In this document: positions 52,637 through 63,760 of the stretch, in pieces
Layout: each line of letters begins with the position of its first letter
Position numbering within the stretch: the stretch's first letter is position 1
From: Homarus americanus
Taxonomy: Eukaryota > Arthropoda > Malacostraca > Decapoda > Nephropidae
Assembly (NCBI RefSeq): GCF_018991925.1
Contig: NW_024737068.1
Location: 1,697,560-1,761,559, forward strand
Length of the DNA: 64,000 nt
Direction of reading: 5' to 3'
Made by a program: the position numbers and the translations under genes
Notes under the pieces: generated by a model
The model's input: the letters and a program-made list of their open reading frames with translations, nothing else
The model's database searches: none
What the model was told of the DNA's origin: nothing

Positions 52637-52872
52637 AATTGTCGGCATCAGTTCAGAAACTCCTATATTAAACAAAATATCTTTAAAAATGTCATTAAAT
52701 TATTTTAATCTCATAAAAATCGACCAAAATAGTGCTCGGAATTGGATAAACTCGCTAAAATTACATAAAACAGAGTATCCATTAATTCCTCTCATATGGC
52801 GAAAAAAACAAGCCATATTCATTAACACTCGTAATATAAAAAAAATATGAGTAAAATAATTTTTATAGTAAT
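52637..52872 (+). repeat. Dispersed repeat Z, copy 2
   Basis: Matches 39017-39245, see there. Confidence 0.8.
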
Positions 52873-53289
52873 TAAAATATTGTTTTTATTAATGGAAAGA
52901 CAATTTAGAAGTAAATTAACAATGTGAAGCACTGTCTCTCTTCTATCCTAGGAAAGAAATCCCAGTCACCCTCCACTAGTAGCCAGAGAGCGAGATACAG
53001 TTCAAGTGAGCCTGGAACCTGTTTAGTGCTCGTCATCTTTACCTAACTCTACAAGGTATATTAATCACCATATCCCTCTTGAATATTGGTATTATTGTTG
53101 TGTATTAACTAGATAATGTTTTTTTATACTTGTAGTGTGATGTCAGTAGTGGGGAGAGTAATATAGAGGTGACCAGGATATTAATAGCTAGTCTGTCAGC
53201 TGATGTTTTGTCTCTTAATCTAAAGTGAAAACAGATTACCTAATAACACTTTATTTATTTTTCTGTTACCGAGAGAAATTAAGCTTGAA
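52873..53289. other. No gene recognised
   Basis: AT-rich sequence without supported features. Confidence 0.5.
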
Positions 53290-53590
53290 CAGAGACGAGG
53301 GTACACTTATTATATGTACTACAGAGACTGGGGTACACTTATTACATGTACAGAGACGAGGGTACACTTATTAATTGTGCTACAGAGACGAGGGTACACT
53401 TATTACTTGTGCTACAGAGACGAGGGTACACTTATTACTTGTGCTACAGAGACGAGGGTACACTTATTACATGTACAGAGACGAGGGTACACTTATTACT
53501 TGTGCTACAGAGACGAGGGTACACTTATTACTTGTGCTACAGAGACGAGGGTACACTTTGTACATGTACTACAGAAACGGGGGTACATCT
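53290..53590. repeat. Minisatellite with 24- and 32-bp units
   Basis: About ten units of CAGAGACGAGGGTACACTTA followed by TTACTTGTGCTA; the short form lacks eight bases (TTACATGTA). Two unit lengths alternate irregularly. Open frames are repeat-derived. Confidence 0.9.
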
Positions 53591-53616
53591 CACTTTGAAC
53601 CTAACACATCAGTCCT

Positions 53617-54470
53617 GTCCTAACACATCCGGCTTAACCTAATTATCCTCTTCACCACTGACCGGCTCGTTGGCTGCTGGGGCTATTGGTCAAGTCTCTG
53701 TTACACACTGTTGGCAAGTACTGGGCATGCATTGGCTTCTGAATATATCTGAACCTGCTCCAGTGTTGATCAAGTCTGGTCTTGAAAGAGCTCACACTCG
53801 GTGTCGTCACAACACTCTGGCAGAATGTTCCAAGAGTTCGCGATTCTCACTCAGAAAAAGTTACCCCTTACAGTTTTGTGGACCTGCGGTTTCTTCAGCC
53901 TTGAGCTGTGACCCTTGTGGGGCGAGCGTCCGCCAGCTCCAGGTAAGGACACTCGACCGAGTAGTGCCCTTTGAGATGTTTATACACCTCAGTTAAGTCC
54001 CCCCTTGCCCGTCTTTAGTATAAGCTAGGTAATTGCTGGCATTCTAATCTCTAAGGTTAGCTGAGGTGCCATAGTGCAGGCACCAGCCTGGTGGCCCTCC
54101 TTAGGACATTTTCAACCAACTGACAGTCCCTAGCATATCTCAGTGATAAGACGGGGTGACTACTCCAGACGGGGAAGCACCTCACTCTTAAAAATCGTTA
54201 CGAGGGACGGACTGTCTTAAGATATCTGAAAGACCTTATAAGACCCAATAATTTAATTGCGTGATTCATCTTCTTCTCACAATGGCATGAGAACTTCAGT
54301 TCATTGTCAACATACACACCGAGGTCCTTTTCACATCGTCTCAATTAATGCAGTTTCTTCGTCCTACGTCCCAGGTGCAGCCTCTTACACTTCGTGAAAA
54401 TGAATCTTAGCAGCCATTTCTTCAACCATTTTTGAAGCTCACAGGGATCCTTCTGCAGCTCTTCACGGTC
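53617..54470 (-). mobile_element. CR1-type LINE 3' fragment with target duplication
   Basis: On minus it matches the family 3' half: the end region with a CGATTGG/GGCTAACGAG-like tail near 53650-53690, the AYARDCQ region near 54120 and the LLRLIRRS region near 54240. It is flanked by TAACACATCAGTCCT at 53602-53616 and 54471-54485, a plausible 15-bp target duplication, although the neighbourhood is itself repetitive. Frames are broken. Confidence 0.78.
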
Positions 54471-54527
54471 TAACACATCAGTCCTAACCTAATCTAACAT
54501 TTCAGTCCTAACACATCAATCCTAACC

Positions 54528-55308
54528 GGGTCCGACTAATTACCCGAATGTACCCAAATGTAGCCGCAATGAAGTCAAATAGTGGTCCTACATGAATAAA
54601 TCGGACTGTCAATCACTTCTCGACTAGTGTTTGGTGTCAAAGTAAAAAAAAATGGAAAACTAATTTAATCTGAGTTAATAGATCGCGTGCATGTACCGAG
54701 GGAGCGAGTAATTACCCAAATGTAGCCGCAATGAAGTCAAATGATGGTCCTACAAGAATAAATCGGACTGTCAATCACTTCTCGACTGGTATTTGGTGTC
54801 ACGAAGTCACAAAAAATTGGTAAACTTAATTTAATCTGAGTTAATAGATCGAGTGCATGTACCTAACCTAACCTAACCTCGACTAGTATTTGGTGTCACA
54901 GTCACAAAAAATTGGTAAACTTAATTTAATCTGAGTTAATAGATCGAGTAGATGTACCTAACCTAACACAACACAACACAACTCAGATTAAATTAAGTTT
55001 ACCAATTTTTTGTGACTTTATGACACCAAATAATAATCGAGAAGTGATTCACAGCCCGATTTACGCTTGTAGGACCATCATTTGACTTCATTGCGACTAC
55101 ATTTGGGTACATCTGTGTAATTACTCACTCCCTCGGTACATGCACGCGATCTATTAACTCAGATTAAAGTAAGTTTTCCAATTTTTTTTTACTTTGTGAC
55201 ACCAAATACTAGTCGAGAAGTGATTAGCAGTCCGATTTATTCATGTAGGACCATTATTTGACTTCATTGCGGCTACATTTGGGTACATTTGGGTAATTAG
55301 TCGGACCG
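54528..55308. mobile_element. Foldback element with long terminal inverted repeats
   Basis: Starts GGGTCCGACTAATTACCC and its opposite strand starts CGGTCCGACTAATTACCC. The arms are about 325-430 bp, nearly filling the 781-bp element. The left arm holds two and a half copies of a roughly 160-bp module (CGCAATGAAGTCAAAT ... CTCGACTAGT ... GAGTTAATAGATCG) and the right arm two inverted copies. ATCCTAACC flanks both sides (54519-54527 and 55309-55317). No coding capacity. Confidence 0.82.
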
Positions 55309-55317
55309 ATCCTAACC

Positions 55318-56165
55318 TAACATATCACTCCTAATCTCACCTAACTGTTAATTGCTGGTTTTATTTTATTATTTTGTTACAGTTGTATTTAAGCATAAAT
55401 TCATGCATGCCGTTGATAACATTTAGTGAGACTGGGATCCCTCTGAAGTATCAAATGCTACTGCTACATTGTAAAGTTTAGCAATCATAAAAGGAACTAA
55501 CCTAACCTAACCTAAATGATTATATAATATTTAGGTGAAGCTTAATTTAGGTAGGTTAGTTTAGCTAATTTTATGAATGCTAAAGTTTTTAATGTAATAT
55601 AGCAGTACTGTACTGTACAGTATTTGATATTTGAGAAGGATCTGTCTCCTCAACGGTGGTCGTAATATTAGACCATAAATACAAGATTACTGTTTATCAT
55701 ATTTCCACTGACCAACTTGTAGGGTTGTAAAGAAGTTAGATATAAATGATTAATAACAAGATACTGTCTTAAATCATGTCACAAACTTCATAATTGACAT
55801 AAATTTCATAAACTACTGTACAAATTTACAAAAATACCGTACAGCATATTTGGAAAAACTTAAAAATTACCAATACAGGGTACAGTAAATATACAGTAAT
55901 TATTTGGATTGTGGAGGTCCGCTGCTTTTCATTGAACAAGGGTTTAAAAATACCTGTACCCAATTTTCACTGATTTTATTAGAAGATACTGTATTGAGTG
56001 TTGGGAAAAAATATAAAACTTAACAGATCTTAACTTGGTTATATCTGTAAAACTAAGCATTTACACATGAAAATTAATAGAACTGAAAGTAATCCGCATA
56101 CAAAACTGTCTACAAACACCACCCATAATTACTGAACCACTGATGGTCATGAGTTGTATATCGGC
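55318..56165. other. No gene recognised, contains CCTAA runs
   Basis: Short CCTAACCTAACCTAA runs occur at about 55312 and 55499-55513. The rest is AT-rich and unassigned. Confidence 0.5.
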
Positions 56166-56167
56166 TA

Positions 56168-58793
56168 CAGTGGTCCCTCGGTTAACGAGCACAATCCGTT
56201 CCAGCAGGTTGCTCGTTAACCGAAAATCACGTTAACCGAAACCATTGTTTCAATGGGTTTTTGGGTAATTGGTTCCAGCTCACTGAAAATTGCCTAAATT
56301 CAACAAAAAAGGTAGAAAAGTTCACTTACTTTGAGGTGTGTATGTAGAAGGCTCCTGGATGATGATGATGATGATGTGAATTTGAAGTGGGAGGAGGAGA
56401 AGGGAGAAGAGAAGGAAGTGGAGGTGGAGGAGAAGCATTTACTGCTTCTTGGAAGGTGAGTCACCTTCCATGAAAATGTCAGCAACTTCTGGACTGACAG
56501 ATTCTCCACCATGAACATCCTCTCTCCTTCTTGAAGTGGAAGGCTGAGGGATAGCATCTTGTTCCCTCTGCCTTTTACTGAAGAAAGTGTCAATTGTGGT
56601 CTGTGGGGCATCTCTCCTCCTCACCATTAACTTATGTTTAAAGAAGGAGACCACGGAGTCCTCAACATGACACAAAGTTAGTTCAGTTTTTCCACATCTG
56701 GGTGCTTTGAAGCCAGTTCCCTGAACTTCTCCCAGTAGTAAATCACATCTTTCAACTGTTTAGCTGACATATGGTCATCACTTTCAATTTCCTCCTCACC
56801 ACTGTCAGCCTCTACCTGTAACATCTCATCCAGTTGCTTCAAGTCATCAGGAGTAAGTTCCTCCTCATGAGACATCACAAGCTCTTCCACATCCTCCTCC
56901 TCCACTTCAAGGCCCAATGACTGACCAATGGACACAATCTCCTGGTCCAGCTCTGTTTCTTCCTCAAATCCCTCAAAATCATGGACTACTGATGGCCACA
57001 GTGCTTTCCATGAAGAATTGAGGGACCTATTGGAGACTTCTTGCCATGATGACACAATCAATTTTACAGCCTCCAGGATGTTGAATTGTGTCTTCCAGAA
57101 CTGTTTCAGTGTTAGTTCAGGATCATTGGAAGTTGCCTGATGACACCTCCTAAACATTTTCTTCATGTACAACTTCTTGAAGTTGCTGATCACATTCTGG
57201 TCCATTGGCTGTATGATTGATGTAGTGTTTGGAGGCAAACACAACACTTTCACAAAATCAAATTGATACTCCAAATTTTTGGCAAGGTCAGGGTCATGAC
57301 CAGGAGCATTATCCATGAAGAGAAGAGCCTTTAAAGGGAGTTTATTGGTGGTTAGGTAGCTCTTGACAGAAGGGCAAAACACATCAACAGCCCATTCATT
57401 AAAGAGCTGTCTTGTCACCCATGCCTTACGGTTGGACTTCCAATAAACTCCAAGCTTTGTTCTTACCACTTTCTGTTGCTTGAACACCCTGGGGTTTTCA
57501 GAGTGGTAGACAAGCATAGGCTTCAGTCGGAAATCCCCTGAAGCATTGGCACCAAGCAATAGAGTGAGACAGTCTTTCATGGGTTTATGCCCAGGTAAAG
57601 AAGCTTCATCTCTGGTGATGAATGTTCTTTTGGGCATCTTTTTCCAGAACAGCCCAGTTTCGTCCACATTGAACACTTGCTGTGGAAGATAATTTTCTTC
57701 TTCCATCAGTTCTTTAAATTCAACTAAAAACTTTGCTGCCCCTTCCTTATCAGCACTAACAGCTTCACCATGCCTAACAACACTGAAAATGTCACTTCTT
57801 TTCTTAAATTTTTTGAACCAGCCTTTGCTGGCTCGAAAATCTTCAAATTCTGTGCCTGAAGAACCAGGTTGATCTGTCTTTAAATGTTTGTAAATCTCCC
57901 TGGCTCTTTCACAAATGAATTCAGTAGAAACTGAATCACCTTTTATCTGTTTTTCCCTAATCCAGATGAGAAGTAGCCTCTCAGTTTCTGCAATTAGGGA
58001 TCTACTTTTAAACACTCTTGTAGATTTGTCTCTCACTTTCACTTCTTTAAATTTGTCTTTCTGTGCAAGAATTGTCGACACAGTTGATGTCGACATGCCA
58101 TATTCTTTGCATAGAGCATTTATTCTAATGCCTTATTCATGTTTTTTCATGATTTCCTGCTTGGTTTGGATTGAAATTGCTTTTCTTGATCTCCTGGGCC
58201 CCATGCTGGGTTCAAACAATGTCAACACGTGTTTTTTAAAGTTAAACTTGTTGTAAATAAAGAATATTTTCTTTAAAATAACACTGCACTGCACTATATA
58301 TTGTCAATATGTAAAATAAATTTCAAAATGACCAATAATTTGCTTGGAAACACAGAAAAAAAGCGTTTAGTTGACGAAAGTCTCAAGCAAGATGTTACCT
58401 CCAGTGAAAACAGAGAGAGACTAACGCTTGTTTGCTGTGTTAAGAGGCTGGATGCCGCGCATTGAACTAGTCACTTTACCTTCAATTATGTTCAATAATT
58501 GTTAAAATGGCTAAAAAATTTAATATTAAACTTTTAAAATTATTGAATAGTATAAACTTCTTGATATTTACTAAAATAGTAAGGAATTTAAGCCCTAGAA
58601 CCGATTAATGTATTGGCGGACTAATACTACAGCTGGTTGACCTCCAAGTGCAAGCCAAAACTTGTTGAGGTCGGCTCGTAAGAAACTCGTTAACCGAGGG
58701 ATTGCTCGTTAACCAAAGTTAAAAATCTTATGGGAGGTAACTCGTTAACCGAAATCTCGTTAACCGAGGCGCTCGTTAACCGAGGGACCACTG
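56168..58793 (-). mobile_element. Tigger/pogo DNA transposon, nearly complete
   Basis: Terminal inverted repeats are CAGTGGTCCCTCGGTTAACG at both ends (right end read on the opposite strand), with TA at 56166-56167 and 58794-58795. CTCGTTAACCGA motifs recur several times inside each terminus. The 2626-bp length and single minus-strand transposase fit the Tigger group. The coding sequence carries one stop and one frameshift, so this copy is recently dead or damaged by sequencing error. Confidence 0.93.
56439..58203 (-). pseudogene. Tigger transposase (one nonsense, one frameshift)
   Basis: The natural start is ATG at 58203, with MGPRRSRKAISIQTKQEIM; codon 24 is TAA. The long frame then runs 58096-56678 (472 codons): CENP-B-type helix-turn-helix region (ICERAREIY, RASKGWFKKFKKR), catalytic FNVDETGLFWKKMPK, LLFMDNAPGHDPDL and SIIQPMDQNVISNFK. 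That is a DDD triad with 36 residues between the last two aspartates by my count. It stops after HPDVEKLN. One base shift in an A run near 56693 would enter the frame 56675-56439 (CHVEDSVVSFFKHKLM), the expected tail. The protein would cut and rejoin transposon ends. Confidence 0.9.
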
Positions 58794-58795
58794 TA

Positions 58796-59129
58796 TATAT
58801 ATTTGTGTTAATGTCCCTACAGAACCAGGCTCACAACTACAGAGGTCATGGTGACAACTATTTGGCCACCCTTGAGCCCTGATTGGCAGCCAGAGATATT
58901 TCATACAAAGTGACTTACCCTAATATCAGGTCACAATTATTGTTTGGTATCTTTGATTTCTTCTGACTTTTAGATTCGGTGAAGGTTACGTGGCCTGACC
59001 TCAATTAAAGTTTACCCTCCCCAGCACTACCTAGGGAGGAGATTCTGGTCTGAAAGACTTGTGACAATTATGTTCTCATGTTGGCACTGGTTACTGACAT
59101 GCTGGTCAGTAATTTCAGCACCAACACAA
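58796..59129. other. No gene recognised
   Basis: Spacer between the Tigger element and a LINE fragment. Confidence 0.5.
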
Positions 59130-59510
59130 CCCATGGGCGGGCAAGGGTTAACCTAATTCAAGTTTATAAACATCTCAAGAGAACACTACTTAAATGTACA
59201 TACCTGGAGCTGGCCAGTCTCACAAGGGATCATAGCTCTAAGTTGAAGAAGCCACCAGTCCAGAAAACTGTGAGGGCGAGCTCTTTTGGAGTGAGAATTG
59301 AAACAATCTGCCAGAGAGTTTTGTGATGGAACTGTGTGTGAGCTCATTCAAGACCAGATTTGACCAACACTGGAGCAGGTTTAGATACATTCAGGAGCGG
59401 GTGCATACCCAGTACTTGCCAACAGTGTGTAACAGATACATAACCAATCGCCCAAGCGGCTAACGAGCCGATCAGTGGCAAAGCTTTTAAAAGTAAAAAG
59501 TAATAATCTT
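59130..59510 (+). pseudogene. CR1-type LINE 3' end
   Basis: Plus-strand translation has VYKHLKRTLLK, LELASLTRDHSSKLKKPPV and QKTVRASSFGVR, matching the ORF2 terminus at 51420-51560. It then breaks and ends with the family tail (CCAATCGCCCAAGCGGCTAA, about 59443-59465). Confidence 0.83.
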
Positions 59511-59819
59511 GTACCAGGAATACAGCACAAAGTTTTTATGTGCATCCACTTACTCCATTGTTCGTCAGAACTAATGGACAGATTTATGCAACTAAAACTT
59601 TCAAATACTGTATATGTACTGTACTGGTAATGCAATAGCAGAACCTTTTCCACCACTTAAGTCTTTGGAATGACCACCTGAAGAATCACCACCCCAGCTT
59701 ACTTCACCTTAGGATTAACCACTGTTAATAGAATTCCCCTACTTAAAATAATACAAACTTGCATGTGATTTAGACAATGATATACGTTAAGTACATTTAC
59801 AGGGCTGTACAGTACATGA
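59511..59819. other. No gene recognised
   Basis: AT-rich sequence between LINE fragments. Confidence 0.5.
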
Positions 59820-60440
59820 ATCAGGAGTCGTTTATTATTTTAACAATAGATGGGATGGTGTTGTTCTTATATCTATCAGTACAGGCTCTTATGGGCTGAA
59901 TTTTGTTGTAGTGGCGGATTGCGCGAGGTGGGCGGGGGACTGCTGGTGGCAGGAGGTGGCGATGACGAGGATGGTGCAGTAGTCCACTGCCAAACCTTGC
60001 TAGTGCTTGGTGGTGGAGGTCACTGAGGGATGGTATTTCCAGGGTGGAGGGAGCATTGTAGCCTGAGTAGTCTGTTCCAAGCATGATTCTGCAGGCCCTT
60101 TTCTGTACCCTCTCTAACTGACGTTGTTGGGTAGAGTTGAGAGAAGACGACCAGGCTGGTGACGCATACGTTAATTTGGGGAGAATAAAGGCGTTATAGA
60201 TAGTCCTCAGCTCTGGCGTGGGTGCCCCAAGTGACCTGAGTCGTCGTAGCATGTAGAGTCGGTACGAGGCTGCCTTGATTGTGTTGTTTCCATGGGCCTT
60301 CCAGTCCAGTTTGTGGTCTATGGTAACACCCAGGAGTTTGGCAGACTGCACTAACTGGAGAGGATGGGCACCCACTGTGATTGCTGGAGCTTGCACTGGA
60401 GTGGTGGTATAAGAGCTGAGTTTCTCCTTTTCTTTTCAAT
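59820..60440 (-). pseudogene. Jockey-like LINE, reverse transcriptase C terminus
   Basis: A 191-codon minus frame (60396-59821): AKLLGVTIDHKLDWKAHGN, YRLYMLRRLRSLGAPTPELR, FILPKLTYASPAWSSSLNST, LERVQKRACRIMLGTDY and ALARFGSGLLHHPRH. This is the thumb/connection part after the catalytic core, with the catalytic part lost. It is the best preserved of the three copies of this family here. Confidence 0.87.
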
Positions 60441-60944
60441 TTATACCCTGGTAGTTAACCTTTAAACTCTTCAACCTGGTTTCCTCTTAATTCCTTACTT
60501 CATTTATTTTCTCCATTAGTTTTGTCTTATTTCATTTCATATAGTTACTCCATAACATCTGATCTTTGGTAGCATGGCTCGAGGGTTATGACACGTGGGT
60601 ACATTGTAATTCTGGTATCAAGCAATGGGAAAGAATGATGGAAAAAATACTGCAGGTAAATGATACTCCTAACATACAAATAAAATGGTTTATTATAATT
60701 ATAAAATGGTTTATTAAATTGAAGTTATATTTTATGAATAATTTCAGTAACACTCAACTACAGGGGTCAACTCGCTGGCTTTACTTATTTTGTACTGTCA
60801 AACTTAGGTCTATGGTAGATCTTGCTGCCACATGGCATCACGAAAATTGTGACCAAGTCCCAGGTTGCTGATCTGACTTTCTGCCTCATTTACACACAAT
60901 TGCAGGGTCTCAATTGTTTCTCTTACTATTGACAACACAACATA
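60441..60944. other. Mostly unannotated, with a family X remnant
   Basis: About 60565-60700 resembles the left part of family X (GGTAGCATGGCTCGAGG, then a TGGTATCAAGCAATGGGA segment), including an AATAAA on minus. No gene is supported. Confidence 0.45.
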
Positions 60945-63300
60945 CAGTAAAACCCCGCTTTACGCGGTTTCACTTTACGTGTTTCCACGTTTACGTGGTA
61001 CCCTGCCGAACACAGAATGCTCCCTTTACGCGGTGAGTGTACCCTTTTACGCGGAGAGCTGCTGGCGGTCCTCTCGCGCCTCGCCATTTTTGGATTCAAA
61101 CCTCCCGCCCTCTCCCGTCATGTTGGGTAAGCGGCGTGAGTAGGTTGCACAGTGTATGTCTTTGTGGCGTTATCGGTGACATCATATGACGTATCGGACT
61201 GTGATTGGGCCAAGCATCCTTACCTCCCTCCCCCGCTAGCTGTGATTAGTTTAATGCACTATGACGTGCCCCGCCGTGGGAGCGTTCAAGCCCCTTGACC
61301 TACCCGCGTCAGTTACACCCCTCCCGGCTACACCGTGTATATCGGTATCCATTGTTCCACAAGAATGGCTTCCGCCGGACCACCACCACAAAGAAACCTT
61401 GCATTACCTGGACCCAGCCGCCCTAAGCCAAAGAAGATACGACGTTCCCTAAGCTACGAAATTAAATACAAGATCATCCAAGAGTTGGAGAAAGGAACAA
61501 GACAGGTTGATCTCGAGAGTCAGCATGGTGTTAACCAGTCTACGATCAGGACAATTAAGAAGGATGCAGCCAAGATAAAGGAGCACATGAACATCACAAA
61601 GTCTACAGGTGCTTCTATGATCAAGTATTGCCATAACCAGGTGCTTTTCCAGACGGAGAAATTTCTTGTGAGCTACTGTACTTGATTCGTCAGGCATGAC
61701 GGAACATGGCGGTGGACACGCGCTCAGTTAAGGAGTACGCACGTGAACTGTATGCTGCAGTGTCACGTAAGATGGGAATTGCAGAGCCCAAACCCTTCAA
61801 TGCTTCCTCTGGGTGGTTGCAGAGATTTAAGAAGAGGAACAAGATCACCAACATTAACATTGGTGGTGAAGAAGCTAGTGCTGACTGTTGCGGCTAGGGA
61901 TTTTCCTCCGTTTTTACATGAGATTATGGAGGAAGGACAGTACACCGACGACCAGGTGTTTAACATGGACGAATTTGGTCTTTTTTGGAAAAAGCTACCT
62001 TCCAAGACCTTTGTTGTGAAGAATGCCAGCAAGTGTTGGGGCCGGAAGTTGCAGAAGGAGCGCATCACCGTCCTCTTTACCACCAATGCCTCTGGTACCT
62101 GTAAGCTCAAGTTATCGGTGATCCACACAGCACGCAAGCCGCACGCCTACAAGAGCATGGACATGACCAAGCTAAATGTCCACTAGCTGACCGCACGTAA
62201 GGCGTGGATGTTTTCTACTCTGTCCCTCTCCTGTTTTGATGACTGTTTCGTTCTTGACGTGAAGAAATTCTGTGAGCAACAGAATGTGCCATTCGAGAAT
62301 TTGTTGCTGCTTGACAACGCACCAGGACACTCGCCCCTACTGTTAGATTGTCACCCCAACGTAGAAGTGGTCTTCCTTCCTCCCAACACTATGTCATTAA
62401 TACAGCCCATGGACCAAGAATTGATCTGAAATGTGAAAGCTGCATTCTCTGCAAAGAAATTTAAGCTCCTGAACGACTACACCAACACCAAGGATGAGTT
62501 GCATAACCTGGGTGACACCGATAGCAAGAGCAAAGACGACGAGGAACAACAGTTAGCAGAGCAAGAAGTACTTGTGAAACAATTTTGGAGAAAATTCAAC
62601 GTCAAGAAAGCTGTTTGACTTCTTGGTGGAGGCATGGGATCAGCTGTCTGTAGCAACGGTTCGTCACACATGGAGACATGTGTTGCAAGGTATTCCAGGT
62701 GGGAGGCAGAGTAAATCTGTGACTGGTGAGGTTCAGACTGTTGCAGTAGCAGTGGACCTTGCCAGAGAAGCTGCGCAGTGTGTTACAGCTGCAGGCTTCT
62801 CCGAGACCACAAACGACGACATCCAGGAGGTGATAAGGGATCCTCATGTGACTGCCGACGAGATGCTAGATGATGATGACGTCAGTGAAGAGGCAGGTGG
62901 TGCGTCACCCCGAGAAGAAAGCAAGTTATCGCACAGTAATGTAAGGGGTGCCATCGAGTGTGTTGAGAAACTCAAGCTCCTCCTTTCCGATGACCCTGAC
63001 GATAACCGGTATGAAGTCTTCACTACCCAGCTGTTGCAGACTATGGAGCCCTACTTCAAGGTTTATCGCGACAACATGAACACCAGCCGTCAGCAAAGCA
63101 TTACAGAGTTCTTCGCCCGCAACCCACCGCAGCCAGCCCAAGCCAGTGATAGAGACAGTGATGGTGACTTTGAGGGATTTGTCAGGGAGGCACTAATAAG
63201 AGTGGATGACAGTGATGAAGACTCACCTGAGGGCCAGTAGCCTGCCCTCTGCCTCGGAACCAGCCTTCATTCCCGTACGCCGACCCATCTCTTCTACTAA
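60945..63300 (+). mobile_element. Second pogo/Tigger-type transposon, decayed
   Basis: The left terminus is CAGTAAAACCCCGCTTTACG preceded by TA (60943-60944), with TTTACGCGG and TTTACGTGG motifs repeated inside it. Transposase relics fill 61365-63240. The matching right terminus is not found: a family X-like piece begins at about 63330, and 63637 starts another left-type terminus in direct orientation. Confidence 0.8.
61365..63240 (+). pseudogene. Pogo/Tigger-type transposase, multiply broken
   Basis: Pieces in several frames, in order: N-terminal SLSYEIKYKIIQELEKGTRQ and VNQSTIRTIKK (CENP-B-like HTH); YARELYAAVSRKMG with SGWLQRFKKRNKITN (second HTH); FNMDEFGLFWKKLPSKTF (first aspartate); LLLLDNAPGHSP (second); SLIQPMDQELI followed by a stop (third aspartate, 32 residues after the second); then FLVEAWDQLSVATVRHTWR and a long acidic C-terminal frame (62623-63240) ending DSDEDSPEGQ. 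At least three stops and several shifts. Distinct from the Tigger at 56168. Confidence 0.85.
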
Positions 63301-63329
63301 CGTAAGTGTTAACCCTAACCTTGGTTTTT

Positions 63330-63610
63330 TCTTACTTGGTGGAGGAGTTTCAGACGCTGGACTCACTTTGTTGACATGAACGTCAACGTTTCAAAAGGAC
63401 GCTAAGGGCATAAGAATACTTCACTTAAAACACATCATTTATGTTACTGTATCACTTGCATATTCAAACTATTAACCAAGTAAAAAATCACCTAAAGTGG
63501 CGAGGTATAACACAGAGCTGGACCTTACCTGTGGGTGGAGGAGTTTCAGACGCTGGACTGATGCCGAGCGTCAGTGTCACGCACTCCTCCTCCTCTGTTT
63601 AGCTCTGAGT
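63330..63610 (-). mobile_element. Family X-related fragment with direct-repeat intron candidate
   Basis: Related to 47140-47400 (shared CAACGTTTCAAA, ACACATCA, ATAACACAGAG). A direct repeat GGTGGAGGAGTTTCAGACGC occurs at 63338 and 63534. On minus the first gives CCACCCACAG before GTAAGG (donor at 63528), and the second ends CCACCAAG (acceptor-like at 63335), a 194-nt interval. Confidence 0.5.
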
Positions 63611-63636
63611 TACACTCGACCAACTATTTCAATGTA

Positions 63637-63760
63637 CAGTCAACCCTCACTTTACGCGGTCCCACATTCCGCGTTTCCACGTTTACGCGGTGCCCTGCCA
63701 GAACCCAGGATGCTCACATTCCGCGGTGGGTGTACCCCTTTACACGGGTGAAGTATAATT
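63637..63760 (+). mobile_element. Left-type terminus of a pogo-like element or MITE
   Basis: Starts CAGTCAACCCTCACTTTACG after TA at 63635-63636 and follows the layout of 60945-61055, with TTTACGCGGTGCCCTGCC. It is in the same orientation as that terminus, so it is not its inverted partner. The remainder of the window (63761-64000) is AT-rich with no recognised feature. Confidence 0.65.
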
